A stretch of DNA of 64,000 nucleotides from contig CM049306.1 in the NCBI GenBank assembly GCA_026874595.1, positions 110,494,142 to 110,558,141 of the forward strand. Reading direction: 5' to 3'. The notes below the pieces were generated by a model. It had not been told where the DNA came from. It worked only from the letters and a program-made list of their open reading frames with translations, and made no database searches. Shown here in pieces: positions 36,000 to 45,600 of the stretch. The position numbers and the translations under genes are program-made. Each line of letters opens with the position of its first letter. Positions within the stretch are counted from its first letter, which is position 1. The stretch is from Sipunculus nudus. Lineage: Eukaryota; Annelida; Sipuncula; Golfingiida; Sipunculidae.

Positions 36000-37720
36000 A
36001 AAAAATGTATTATCAATATAGCCATCTTAAAAAACTTACATGCACAAATTGAGTAGAATATTAAATATTACCATAGACGAGTGCCAGCACCATAATTTTG
36101 TATTAAGGAATGTTCCATGTATTGATAAATTAATTGAAATTAATCGAAATTCAAAACTGAAAATCATTCAGGACACAACCCACTTGCATCGTCGCTCAGT
36201 ATACAAAGAATGAAAATTCTAATGACCACTCACCATGTTTTTTCCATTTGCTTTAAGGGCACCAATAATGGGTGAATCACAGGCCTTCTCTCTCCACAAG
36301 AGGCGAAGAAGGCTCAAATTAGGTCAAACCTATTGTACGTTGCAAGTGATAGAAACGTTCGGAAATTTTCAACCAGTTTGTCCCTAGGGATTCACCCTAA
36401 CTCTATAAATTACATCAAATTGTCTTGATAACATTACGAGTGAATCTTACTGCAGATTCAACAACAACGGCAAATAATAAACCAACTTAAAGAGTTACAC
36501 TAAAGTTGTCAGAAATACTATCTCTTCCTAAAATGCTGTAGTTTTTACAGAGTGTTTTCGGCAAAATAAAGGAAACAGCCTACAGAATGCAGAACTGCCA
36601 CGCAACAAGTACACAGAATTGATTTAAATGCTGACCTCGTGACTTTCTCTAAAACGTTCGGACACCTTTGGAAGCTGGAGAAGTTGTCAAAGCCATTGAT
36701 ATGAAAACCGTATTTAACAGGATCTTGCAAAATGGCCTCTGGAAGTTCGCTTACATGGAGGGACTATTTTCATGGTTTGAGCATCGCTCTAATCATTCAA
36801 TCATCAATGCATCTGTACTGCAAGGTTAATGACTTGTACAATGTTTGTTTTCCACCTTCCTTGATGACTTCATTACAACGGGTAGGATAATTGCGTAAAG
36901 TAGCATTCAAAATTAGATCTCAAGGGCCGAGCCACAGTTTTATTAGTTAAGGTACAAAGCATTATAGAGTATATCTGCTTATCTAGGATGGATGGTTCAC
37001 AAAGTTCGATTCCTTTTAGAACATAACTATCCTGATTAATGTTGTAGATGGAGATAATAGTGATCAGAAGCTACCGATAAGCAGCTTATTGTGCCATCAG
37101 AATTTTGAAGAGCATTCAATGACCTTGTGATGACTATTCATGATTAGCTTCTAAAACCGCTGTTTATTTTGTTGTCCAGAGTGTTGCTAAGTCCTTTGGA
37201 AATGTGGTTATTCTGTCCAACTGTTCTGAGAACTGCCTTTCAGTTTATTTCACATGTCTGTTTGTTGTCCTTGAATGTCAGCTGCCAGAAAGCCTTCGTT
37301 GTTAGGTCCCACGATATTACGGATATTATGGTTGTCCTACTGTTCAACTCTCCATCTTTCTTCATAGGGGACTTGTGAAGGACGGACGGACCATTGAGAG
37401 GCACCATCATCCCTGTTGTGCCCTTTCTCATTCTTCCATGACATCACCAGCCAGATTGGTACCAAGAGAGTTGCAAGGATTGGCAAAACGGCTCCACTGT
37501 TAGCATCTGTAATGATTCAACACGCAGAAGAATATTTTCTATTAGCCAATCCACGAACTTACAAGAACTTCAAGCAGATCAATTTCACTTCCCTAAATCA
37601 AACTTACACTCCCGTAAATTACACCATCAAGACTGATAGGGAACAATGTATTCATATTAATCATTGGTGTGTGCTTGAGGCAAATGTACTTGTGTAAAGT
37701 TCCCTTTTCAAGGAGTTTTA
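36000..37720. other. No recognised gene
   Basis: Several overlapping open frames of 60-93 codons around 36545-37697 have fairly balanced composition but no domain or consistent splice structure. A decayed gene or element fragment between 37150 and 37700 is possible. Confidence 0.3.
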
Positions 37721-37721
37721 G

Positions 37722-37999
37722 TAAGATGTTCTTTTATACTGCAAGAACAAAAATAAACAGAAAACTTTAAAAATCATTACAGTTTATTGCCAAAATTCAC
37801 TCGGTTATGATATCAACAAATAAGCTTTAATGATACGTACAGTGAATGAACAACCGACCATAAGATGTTCTTTTATACTGCAAGAACAAAAATAAACAGA
37901 AAACTTTAAAAATCATTACAGTTGATTGCCAAAATTTACTCGGTTATGATATCAACAAATAAGCTTTAATGATACGTACAGTGAATGAACAACCGACCA
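37722..37999 (+). repeat. 139-bp tandem duplication
   Basis: 'taagatgttcttttatactg' starts at 37722 and 37861. The two copies differ at only a few positions, so the duplication is young. Confidence 0.95.
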
Positions 38000-38054
38000 G
38001 AAGCTGCCTTTGCTATAACTAGTCCTTTCCTTCATGTCAAAACTTCATGTCAAA

Positions 38055-38450
38055 AAATGGTAATGTAGGGTTGAAGATTTAAACGCCTAATTTTATGGTA
38101 AATGGTAAATGATAAATAAATATCTGACTTGCACACTATTTCCGAAAAATAATTATTTTAAAATAAAAGAAATAATTCATTTTACAATATATTAGCCCTA
38201 TGGTGTTCAAGGTTATATGCGAAAAAAATCAACAGCTGCTGATTGGATGACGTTATCTACAAAACTCATACATGGACACGTCTAACTTGTCAGATTATTG
38301 TAAAGGGTCCTTTAAATTGTGAACCATTAAATAAATATTTATTGCAATCTCTTAATTGCCATATTAGGCCGTCAATTCAGCTTTCTAAGAAATTATTGAA
38401 AAATCTAAACAGGGAAAATTATCACCAACAGAACAGGTTAACCCAGGTTG
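38055..38450 (-). repeat. Dispersed repeat family B, copy 2
   Basis: Same block order as 34775-35255, and again immediately downstream of a minus-strand exon-like segment with a GTAAGT donor. Confidence 0.75.
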
Positions 38451-38493
38451 ATATAAGCAAAACAGCTAGAACTTAAACTAACTTTTCACTTAC

Positions 38494-38554
38494 TTTCGTT
38501 TTTGTTTCTTCGCATTCCAAAAAGAAAATAAGATTTTTCGTGAATGATATATAG
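38494..38554 (-). CDS. Exon candidate related to the 35.4-kb exon
   Basis: 61 nt lie between acceptor 'ggtaatttgcag' and donor GTAAGTG, phase 2 in and phase 0 out. They encode 20 residues, 'YISFTKNLIFFLECEETKTK'. Its S-F-T-K-N-L-I-F/L-E-E pattern parallels S-L-T-Q-Q-L-L-Y-L-E-E in the 35264-35471 exon. The flanking repeat B supports a shared origin. It may be a decayed duplicate. Confidence 0.33.
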
Positions 38555-38822
38555 CTGCAAATTACCATGATTAAAACATGATAGTGTCTTACCCAGTCAA
38601 TATTAAAATCAACTAATAATGATCCTCGTCTATGAAAACAAGATTGCGGATTAATAGCAACTGAGATGCAGCATTGAGTCCTAAGGGAATACAATATTTT
38701 TCAGTTTTGGTTTATACTTGAATATAAAAATAAGGTATTTATACTCGTTAATTAGCAACAATTTGAGAAGATTTAAACATCCAAATCAATATACCTACGT
38801 TGAATGAAATTTCTTTAAAAAG

Positions 38823-38851
38823 CCCCCCCCCCCCCCCCCCCCCCCCCCCCC
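38823..38851. repeat. Poly(C) run
   Basis: About 29 consecutive C bases. Confidence 0.95.
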
Positions 38852-39627
38852 GTCGCATCCAGTACTACCCGTCCTCCCGGAATTTTACTAAGTCAAATAA
38901 TGAATAAATTTTCTACAACACAATCATGGAATTCCTGTCTTTTGGGACTTATAATTTCTTATAATAATTATTGACCCGAAAAAACAAGGGTATAGATGCA
39001 TTGTCTATTAGTTTAGACGAAAAATTACAGTTTAGGAGAACATAAGATTTTCCCCTGTGTATTTATTGGAAGATAAAGCGAAAATTTTCTAGGGGGGGTC
39101 TGTAGAAAAATGTTAACGGATGTGAGCTTGTTACCAAAACCTTTCTGAAAAACCTTGATACATTAAACAATAAAATCACGACCGGACGATCTCGTATATT
39201 TGAGATGGACACGAACTCCCACTATAGAGCCAGCAGTAATGATACTTTTCTTTGTTTAACAAAACTGATGCGACCCCTAGGTGTTTCTGGGTAGATATTT
39301 GGGATAAAATCCCTGCGCAGGCCCTGCAGTGGCGAACTCGGACCATACCTTTACTGCAGGATGGGATTAGCTAAAAGCTTGGATATGCGCTAAGGGGCGT
39401 GGTAAGTGATTTTTTTTTATATACAGTGTATGGACCTTCTTTACTGAGAAAATAGGAATGAGATATTTAAAGGGGTACCAACAGGACACCCCCCCCCCCG
39501 GACATAAGGACACAAGGACACCTGAACACCTTAGACTGGACGTGTTCAACTTTGGAGTTTTCCTCTGTGATTTGAACACACTGATATAGTCTATTTTCAT
39601 AATTTCTTTTCATTCCTCCATTTTCAG

Positions 39628-39654
39628 GGAGCGACCGTTCGCGCGGAGACACGG
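39628..39654 (+). CDS. Micro-exon 1 (27 nt)
   Basis: Acceptor 'cattcctccattttcag' and donor acgg|GTAAGT. The length is 9 codons with phase 1 on both sides, peptide 'SDRSRGDT'. It is the first recognisable member of the micro-exon row. Exons further upstream were not found. Confidence 0.5.
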
Positions 39655-40071
39655 GTAAGTCTCCTTATTCCCCAACGTACCTCCTCTTAGACAGATAGAG
39701 TGTACACTCATTTTAAACATAATTTGACGCACAAAGTGAAGACAGCACATTGAATTGTAATGTTGTGAAGCCAGGCAAAATGAGACTGGTGGTACTGCCA
39801 GTAAAATAATTTTTTAAGATTCCCTTTAAACAGCGGCATGTATCTTCAGCAGTCGTTAAATGAAAACTGTTCTCCTGTGGAACTTAATTATTAAAATTGG
39901 ACGGTCGTGCCCGTCAAACGTTTTGTTACGAATACAGGTAAAAAGGACCTTGTGTTGTGATTTCATAGCACTTTTCTCATTGGGTAGCCGTTAGTACGTT
40001 TTCTGTTAAGACGCTGGATCAACGTCGTTTCAATGAAATTGCATTTTGTAATTATAATCTCTTTATTCCAG

Positions 40072-40122
40072 ATCATGACGATATGTCACGTTGCGAGGCC
40101 AAACTCGAGGAATCGCTGGACG
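40072..40122 (+). CDS. Micro-exon 2 (51 nt)
   Basis: Acceptor 'taatctctttattccag' and donor gacg|GTGAGT. Phase 1 on both sides, peptide 'HDDMSRCEAKLEESLD', acidic. Its flanking introns are less similar to the ~400-bp unit than those of later micro-exons. Confidence 0.5.
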
Positions 40123-40609
40123 GTGAGTATACATTACTTTTTCTCAGAACCGTATGTGTATTGCTGAAGATCACATAATATATATGATAACCGTATATTA
40201 GTAATTAACCGCAATTATGTTGACGAGGTAGGCGTAATAAACATTTTCCCACGACCCAAATCCGTGCGCAGATGACAACATAAGAGTTTTTTCCGTCACG
40301 TGTTTGACAAAATCACATAATCACTTTGTTTTAGGTGAAGGGACGCGGATTCCTATTCTTATAGTTGGAAATGAACGATAAAATACCTGTTAAATACAAA
40401 GTAATGCCGTCCGTGATTATCTATAGCCGTGGACGGGACGGGTGAAGGGATCCCGATTCCTATTATAACTTAATACTGATCGTCCAGGGGCATACGGAAG
40501 GAATTGTTGTTCGGGGCTTTAAACCTGGCGTTCATGTGCATTCTATGTATGTTTCTCATTCACTATTGGTTTCCTTACCCGGATTATTTTTTGTTATTTT
40601 CCTTCACAG

Positions 40610-40637
40610 TCGAGCCCAGTCCCGTGAGGACACACTA
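40610..40637 (+). CDS. Micro-exon 3 (28 nt, not a multiple of three)
   Basis: Acceptor 'ttttccttcacag' and donor cacta|GTAAGT are both good. Entering in phase 1 it encodes 'EPSPVRTH' and leaves in phase 2. Joining it to micro-exon 4 would create a stop at the junction. Either it is a decayed duplicate, a poison exon, or the donor differs in use. The intron after it resembles the introns following micro-exons 4-7. Confidence 0.35.
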
Positions 40638-41178
40638 GTAAGTTGTACTGTCTCTGCTTTCCTTTTCTGTCCATTCTCTTCAGCTGCCCCTTTGTTCCTT
40701 GTTTCTCATGCTCGTTTAAACGAGCCAGTAGGGGAATATCCTTGAAATCACTCAGGGAACTATTAGTTTTATTAATATACGTTTCCCTCTCCGTGTTTAA
40801 ATGTGTGGATCCCCCTGATTTCTAAGGAGATTGGGGCAGTGTGATTTGGCTGCATCTGCTGCATGTTGGAGTCAGTTGGAATCGAATGGCACCGAGCGTA
40901 AAGAAATGGGTCCGTTTTTGTGAGTTTAGCGCCAAACATGACATTTTTTCGGCTCTGCACACTTTGTGTTGAACTTTCCTGTTCCACTTGGGTTATAACG
41001 TGACAGTTGTTGTTTCTAATTTCAAAATTAACTGCTCAGGGGCTCTCGGAAAAAATGTTATTTCGGAAATCTTATAAGATCACGTGGCTTTGGGCTAACA
41101 TATTCCATGTATTTCATTCAGTGGTATTTTCCCAACGCAGAATTATTTTTCCATCGCAACGCAACGATCTATCTACAG

Positions 41179-41193
41179 ACACCGGCAGCACAG
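41179..41193 (+). CDS. Micro-exon 4 (15 nt)
   Basis: 'acaccggcagcacag' lies between '...tctatctacag' and GTATGG. Phase 1 on both sides, peptide 'TGST'. An alternative upstream acceptor (cccaacgcag, exon from 41141, 53 nt) would alter the frame. Micro-exon 8 begins with the same 'acacc', which supports the short form. Confidence 0.4.
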
Positions 41194-41549
41194 GTATGGC
41201 GCAGTGTCCCACTGTTCCCTTTATGTTCGTCCTATACTACTTTTGTCTTCTGTTTAAACGTGGCCATACATTGAATATCCTTGTAACTGTTCACGAAGAA
41301 TTTTTTTAATGTGTCAGCCTCTCTTCGGCCGTATCGAACTTTCATTTTCCCATGGACTTATTGTGTTACGGTTAGTGTTTCTTATGTCGATATTAATTGC
41401 TCATGGCCTGAAAGTGGGGCTTTTTATTTTGGCTCCATGGTTTGAGTTTATGTTGCCGGATTACGTACATTTGGACTTACATATTAATCTGTAAGTTTGA
41501 CATTCACTGGTCGTATCCTGAGGCAGAAAGTTTTTATTTTCCATTACAG

Positions 41550-41594
41550 CGGGTACCAGCATCACCGTCGTCTCCGCAGCTACCAGCAGCGATA
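41550..41594 (+). CDS. Micro-exon 5 (45 nt)
   Basis: Acceptor 'tttttattttccattacag' and donor gata|GTATGA. Phase 1 on both sides, peptide 'GTSITVVSAATSSD', Ser/Thr-rich. The preceding intron end carries 'actggtcgtatcctgaggca', repeated before micro-exons 6 and 7. Confidence 0.55.
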
Positions 41595-41963
41595 GTATGA
41601 CATATTGTCTTTATGTTTTCTATTCTTTCTCTTCTACTGCCCCTTCATATCTTCGACTTCCAGTGCTTTTTTACATGTGGCCATACTTTGCTTCACCTTA
41701 TTACAATTTGCGAAGATTTATTTTAATGTGTTATCCTCTCTTCGGCCGTTTTGAACTGTTTTATTTTCCTTCTGAGTTATAGCCTTATAGTTAGTGTATT
41801 TATTTCAATAGTAATTGCCTGTGGCCTGCAAGACAGATTTTTTATTTTAGCTTTATGGGGTTATTTTATGTTTTCCGATCAAGTACATTTCGACTTGCCT
41901 ATTTTACTGCACATATGACATTCACTGGTCGTTTCCTGAGGCAGAATTTTTCCCCCATTACAG

Positions 41964-41996
41964 CGAGTAGTAGCGACGTCCCGACGAGGAGGGAAG
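41964..41996 (+). CDS. Micro-exon 6 (33 nt)
   Basis: Acceptor 'tttttcccccattacag' and donor gaag|GTAAGG. Phase 1 on both sides, peptide 'SSSDVPTRRE'. The distance to micro-exon 5 is 414 bp. Confidence 0.55.
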
Positions 41997-42229
41997 GTAA
42001 GGCGTTTCGTCTTGATCTTTTCTGTTCATTCTCTTTATCTGACCTTTTTTCTTCTGCGTCTCATGTTTGATTAAACGTGGCCGTACTTTGATCTTCCTTT
42101 TAACATTCACGAAGAATGTGCCATTCTCTCTTTGACCGTATTGAACTTCCATTCTGCACCTGATTTATATAGCTTTACAGTTTCTGTTTCTTATTTCAAT
42201 ATTACTTGCTAGTGACCCCAAAAGATGTT

Positions 42230-42725
42230 GTATATCCGTCATATGATGGGAGTATTGTGTTATACCCAGAGTCCGTTCGTTAACTTTTAGTGTCTCCAGG
42301 GCTTTGAAGGATTTTCACGAAACTCACCATAACTACTTAGCAACAGATTATCTCACCCGAGTTCGATTATGGGCAACATCCACGCATATTTAATAAGTTC
42401 ACGTGTCACTAGGCTACTTTGTGGCGTTGCCACAATAACGTACGAAGAATATGAAGGATTTTGATAAAACTCATCAGAAACGATAATCAATAAATATTTC
42501 GATTAAGTTCGATTTTCAGCAAAATCTATGCATATTTAATGGAAGAACGGGTCAGCGCACTTTGGAGGCACCTTGGTTACTTGCATAAATGGATTTTCAT
42601 GAAACTATTATTACATATTTACCAACAGTTTCTCATCTGAATTAACTTCTCATCAAAATTCAGGCGTATTTAATGAGGTCAGAGGTCACCAGATACAGGA
42701 CGGGCTTATTATGCACGTTTGTGGT
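42230..42725 (+). repeat. ~500-bp insertion of a three-unit repeat in the intron after micro-exon 6
   Basis: Three diverged ~110-140-bp units share 'aaggattttcacgaaactca' and 'catatttaat' blocks (near 42308, 42454 and 42590). The last ends with 'gaggtcagaggtcacc'. This repeat type is common in molluscs in my recollection. Removing it brings the micro-exon 6-7 spacing to about 400 bp, in line with the rest of the array. Confidence 0.7.
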
Positions 42726-42861
42726 GCTCTTGTTTTATTTAAGCTTAATGGTTAGAATTTATGTTTCCCGATCACGTACTTTGCACTGACATATTTTTTT
42801 TCTATTTATCTCATTGAATGGTCGTTGCCTGAGGCAGAATATTTATATTTTTCCTTTACAG

Positions 42862-42901
42862 CGGTCACGAGTGAAACCTATACTCAAAACGATCCGTTAA
42901 G
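42862..42901 (+). CDS. Micro-exon 7 (40 nt, not a multiple of three)
   Basis: Acceptor 'tatttttcctttacag' and donor taag|GTAAGA. Entering in phase 1 it encodes 'VTSETYTQNDPL' and leaves in phase 2. Splicing to micro-exon 8 then gives a stop within a few codons. A one-base indel relative to its sisters would explain this. Confidence 0.4.
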
Positions 42902-43277
42902 GTAAGACTTGCAGTCTCTGTTTTTCTTTTCTGTTCGGGCTCTTTGTTCTTTTGTTTTCCAGACTTTAAACTTAGCGATACTTTGAACATCCTTGCATTC
43001 AACCAGGAAGCTTCGAAACTTTTTGTTCTGATTTTTGTTTGCACCGGCTTCTCTTTATTTGGTATTGAACTTAAGTTTTCCTCCTGATTTATGGCGTTAG
43101 GTCTGCTGTTTATTTGTTAACAAGTGACCTCCCGAGGCCAGACGGGAAAAACAATAATTGCAGCTGAAATACAGAGGTTTAACGTTTGCCATATGCTTGC
43201 ATTCTGACCGTCATATTACATACATGTATTGCTTTTATCAGTGATATTAAAGATTGGTTTTATTTAAATTTCCACAG

Positions 43278-43313
43278 ACACCAGTGACGTGTGCACTCAA
43301 ACCGCAAATCGAG
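43278..43313 (+). CDS. Micro-exon 8 (36 nt)
   Basis: Acceptor 'taaatttccacag' and donor cgag|GTAAGG. Phase 1 on both sides, peptide 'TSDVCTQTANR'. The spacing from micro-exon 7 is 416 bp. A further degenerate unit with weak splice sites follows near 43599-43632 (34 nt). Confidence 0.5.
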
Positions 43314-44076
43314 GTAAGGTTTTATGTCACTTTTATTCTTTTCTCTCACCTGCCTGTCGATACGTCGCAATACTCTGGACTTCCTTGAGCCTTATACGAA
43401 ATGGCCGATTTATTTTACATCCCGTACTATCTTATTTCACTTTTCTTTTCAACCCGAGTTACAGCATGAGACTTGCTACACTTATTTCAAAACTAAATCG
43501 TGAGACCAGAATATCGGATAAGTGATCTCAGGGTAAAGGCCCGTGATTATGGTAGCCATTGACTTACATGTAGACCTGTTTTTCTATGTGTGCATAGTGT
43601 GTCTAAGTGGGGACGCAGACTTGCTGTCGAGGTTAGGTGTTCTCTCTTCAGGCTGTTCCTTTCTTTTCAATCTGTTCACCTTCCCCTAAATTCTTTCGTT
43701 TGTCATTTTGGTTAAACTTCGGGGTATTCCGCACACCATTGTAAGCTTTGGGTATTTCTATTAGAATTTATTGTAATGCATCAGTGTCTCTACATGTCGT
43801 GTTGAATGGGGTTTTTTTCCATCTAACAAATAAATGGCCATACCAAGGCGGTGGGAATAGTTAGCTCTCATTCAGTCCTCGAAATTAGGTGAAAGGTTAC
43901 ATTGATGTATGAAACGCAATTTCGTATTTATCGGCCTATTCTTTTTTTAAGGTAACGTGCATGAATTCCACTCCCTGTCTTTACTCTTTCTGAAAAATGA
44001 CACCTTCGTTTTCTTTTTGTTCCCTTCAGTTTGCCTACATTCTGTCATGAAAATGTTATTTTGTTATTCATTACAG

Positions 44077-44127
44077 ATGACGATCCAAAGTCTGACAGCC
44101 AAGGGCCAACATCCTCCCCGGGACCAG
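44077..44127 (+). CDS. Micro-exon 9 (51 nt)
   Basis: Acceptor 'tgttattcattacag' and donor ccag|GTATAC. Phase 1 on both sides, peptide 'DDPKSDSQGPTSSPGP', acidic and Ser/Pro-rich. It has the same length and phase as micro-exon 2. Confidence 0.55.
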
Positions 44128-44930
44128 GTATACTTTAATGTTATAAAACATTTTTATAACGCTTTCCTCTTGTTTCCAGTCTCTTTATTAGAATACTCAC
44201 ACACTCTAATTTTGGGTTTGGTAAATTATAATTACTGACATAGAAACATTGTGATCATTGTCATTTCGGAGTTTAAGGGTTTCTGTTTATGCTGTTGCCT
44301 CTGGTTACATTCTTATACTTCAGGTAAATTTTGAGGCGAGTGCATCTTGGCCTGCGTGCAATCACGTCAGCGGATGATGTATCTTATCATTATCCTTTTC
44401 TGACTTCACTGTTCGGTCTTGGTTTTATTCATGACTCGTGCAAAAAATTGATTTGGTGTGCCGCTTTTGTCATTTAACATCATATGTTGATACCCCGGTT
44501 ACATTACTCTTACAGATGTATTCCTTGTGAGCAGATAAAAAGTATTCAAATGTAAGCATGTTTGTGAGAGAAATGGTTAATTCGTTTTTCTCGCCCCTTC
44601 ACATTCATTTTATACAAAACACCCTTTGGCCGAGGCGGGCTCGGATACTGTGGAATTATAGGTATGATTTTCCGGTTATGATTTTGTATCTCGTGGAGAA
44701 AATTTTCCTCCTTGAGCTTAATTGAGCGTCCTTTTACTCAAATTTTTAAAGGTGAAGTAGGGGGAAAGGTGGTTGTATTTAACATTTCATGATTAGGAGT
44801 TATATATAATATATATATATATTTCTTTGTGAAACTTGTGATTTTTCAAGTTAAGTGGTTCAGCCTGCCTTATAAATTCCGCGTGCATAGGTTTCAGTTT
44901 GGTTTCACTAAATACCTGACCGTACGTAGA

Positions 44931-45146
44931 GTTGTATGCATCGGAAGGGACACCGGAGACGGTTTACAGGAGACGAGCAAACTCAAACCTGAATAACTCG
45001 CACGTTTTATTTTGTGGACGTGATTTAAATTATGACGAAACGGCTTTCTACGTTTTTTTTTACCGATGTCTCAGTGATTCTTTTTCTTTATTCTTCTTTT
45101 CATCATTGACATCGGAGAGAAAGGATATTATATCAATTATTTTGAC
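44931..45146 (+). CDS. Possible terminal exon of the micro-exon gene
   Basis: After 'gaccgtacgtag' the phase-1 frame stays open for about 70 codons ('ASEGTPETVYRRRANSN', 'CGRDLNYDETAFYVF') to a stop near 45146. Another acceptor ('ataggtttcag') gives a different frame ending 'GRDTGDGLQETSKLKPE' before TAA near 44993. The two cannot be separated by eye, so this is only a placeholder. Confidence 0.2.
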
Positions 45147-45149
45147 ATA

Positions 45150-45600
45150 GAAAATATATATGACAGAATATTCATACGACGTAAATACTTTAGAAAATTC
45201 TTGGTCAATCTAATTTGGATAAAATACGCACAATGTTGCATACAGTTCACCGAAAAAACCTTTTGTATATTCCTTGATGCTTCATGACTTTCATCGTATT
45301 TTTTCGACAGTTCATTGTCTGCCACAATGTAATATAAAATTAACTCCAATTCTGTTCTGATGACGCATGGGTACCTGTCCGTTTACATGGCTGTCATTAC
45401 ATTTATACACATGAATACACACACAACAGGGGATGTCTGATGTAATGTCATATATTCAATATTTTAATTTATTGTTATTACTTCTACAATACAGAGAAAA
45501 TGTTTATGGTGTTTAATCATAAACAGTTTATGTTTTCATATAATTGTTTTCAGTTCTCAATATAGTATTTCTCCTGTCCTTTTTTCGCATAATATTTTAT
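45150..45600. other. Non-coding stretch, no gene seen
   Basis: AT-rich. A 70-codon minus-strand open frame has no recognised feature. Confidence 0.4.

Noticed and set aside
37150-37700. Coding-like segment with several overlapping frames
   Set aside because: No consistent frame, no domain recognised and no splice model could be made.
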